6,216 nucleotides of DNA from Pseudomonadota bacterium (GTDB lineage Bacteria > Pseudomonadota > Gammaproteobacteria > Xanthomonadales > Xanthomonadaceae): positions 1 to 6,216 of the forward strand of contig JAEXTE010000308.1 in NCBI GenBank assembly GCA_023453655.1, written 5' to 3'. Numbering within the stretch: position 1 is the first letter of the stretch; every line of letters begins with the position of its first letter. Both the position numbers and the translations under genes were made by a program. This document shows positions 5,908-6,216 of the stretch, piece by piece. The notes under the pieces were generated by a model. It saw only the letters and a list, made by a program, of their open reading frames with translations. It did not search any database and was not told the DNA's origin.

Positions 5908-6216
5908 ATGCGCCTGCCCTTCTCCCTCGGCGCCGCGCTGTGCCTGCTTCCACTGTTGGCTGAGGCCAGTCCCGGCCCGCCGAACTCCCTCCCTCGCAGT
6001 GCGACCTGTGACCGGCTACAACGTGCTGGTCGACGGCGGCGGGGTCTGGCTGTACCGCGCACACGGCCTGCCGCGCGAGAACCGCATCCACGGCGGCGGG
6101 CTGAGCATCGACGGGCAGCTGCAGGCGGTCAGCGCAGCCGACGCGCTACGGCTGCGCGAACTGGAAGCGCAGGCGCGCGAGATGATGCCGCAGGTCGCCG
6201 GGCTGGCACGCGAAGC
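5908..6216 (+). pseudogene. DUF2884 (YggN-like) exported protein, 5' part, apparently frameshifted; truncated by window
   Basis: The ATG at 5908 opens a typical signal peptide (MRLPFSLGAALCLLPLLAEA, with an AEA-S cleavage site near residue 20). After about 25 residues this frame turns into arginine-rich non-coding-like sequence. The mature domain is in another frame: from 6008 to the edge it reads VTGYNVLVDGGGVWLYRA, then LSIDGQLQAVSAADALRL, RELEAQAREMMPQVAGLA. This looks like the start of the DUF2884/YggN family of exported proteins of unknown function. In between, a third frame (5979-6008) reads AELPPSQCDL and meets TGA at 6009. One base missing near 5979 and one near 6008 would join everything smoothly (for example CTG-GTG-ACC instead of CTGTGACC). 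This may be a real mutation or a sequencing/assembly error. Family assignment is from memory of its pattern, and the start lacks a clear Shine-Dalgarno (only GCGG). Confidence 0.55.

Noticed and set aside
4878..6062. Minus-strand open frame of 394 residues opposite xthA.
   Set aside because: It is antisense to the complete, motif-rich xthA gene and shows no family features.

Overview
This is a very GC-rich chromosomal window (roughly 70% or more by eye, with strong G/C preference at third codon positions). The gene types and protein style suggest a gammaproteobacterium of the Xanthomonadaceae/Lysobacteraceae group (Lysobacter, Luteimonas, Pseudoxanthomonas and similar). This is an inference from family resemblance, not a database match. 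There are no rRNA or tRNA genes, insertion sequences, CRISPR arrays or phage genes, and it reads as ordinary housekeeping chromosome.

Layout: positions 1-1204 are on the minus strand. They hold an RDD-family membrane protein (cut by the window's left edge) and, upstream of it in transcription order, a gamma-class carbonic anhydrase-like hexapeptide protein (YrdA type). From 1259 onward everything is on the plus strand: an aldehyde dehydrogenase of the coniferyl-aldehyde (CalB) type, a soluble PAS-PAS-GGDEF-EAL cyclic-di-GMP protein, exodeoxyribonuclease III (XthA), and the start of a secreted DUF2884/YggN-like protein whose reading frame appears broken. The window ends inside this last gene.

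Regulatory features: the yrdA and calB genes diverge from a gap of only 54 bp. Each has a -10-like hexamer placed so that transcription would begin at or within a base or two of its start codon (leaderless style), and a perfect 12-bp palindrome lies between them. The GGDEF-EAL gene has a 171-bp leader with back-to-back GC hairpins. The last hairpin contains its strong Shine-Dalgarno sequence, and a 32-codon leader reading frame runs through it and stops on the gene's own start codon.

Biology: the cyclic-di-GMP protein keeps an intact GGDEF active site and RxxD inhibition site. Its EAL domain has lost several conserved positions, including the glutamate of the usual A-E-G-V-E motif, so I expect a net diguanylate cyclase controlled by two PAS sensors. 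The other genes are metabolic (CO2/bicarbonate-type enzyme, aldehyde oxidation) or DNA repair (XthA), with no evident shared pathway. I see no convincing wholly new system. The best leads are the degenerate EAL domain, its structured leader, and the frameshifted DUF2884 gene.
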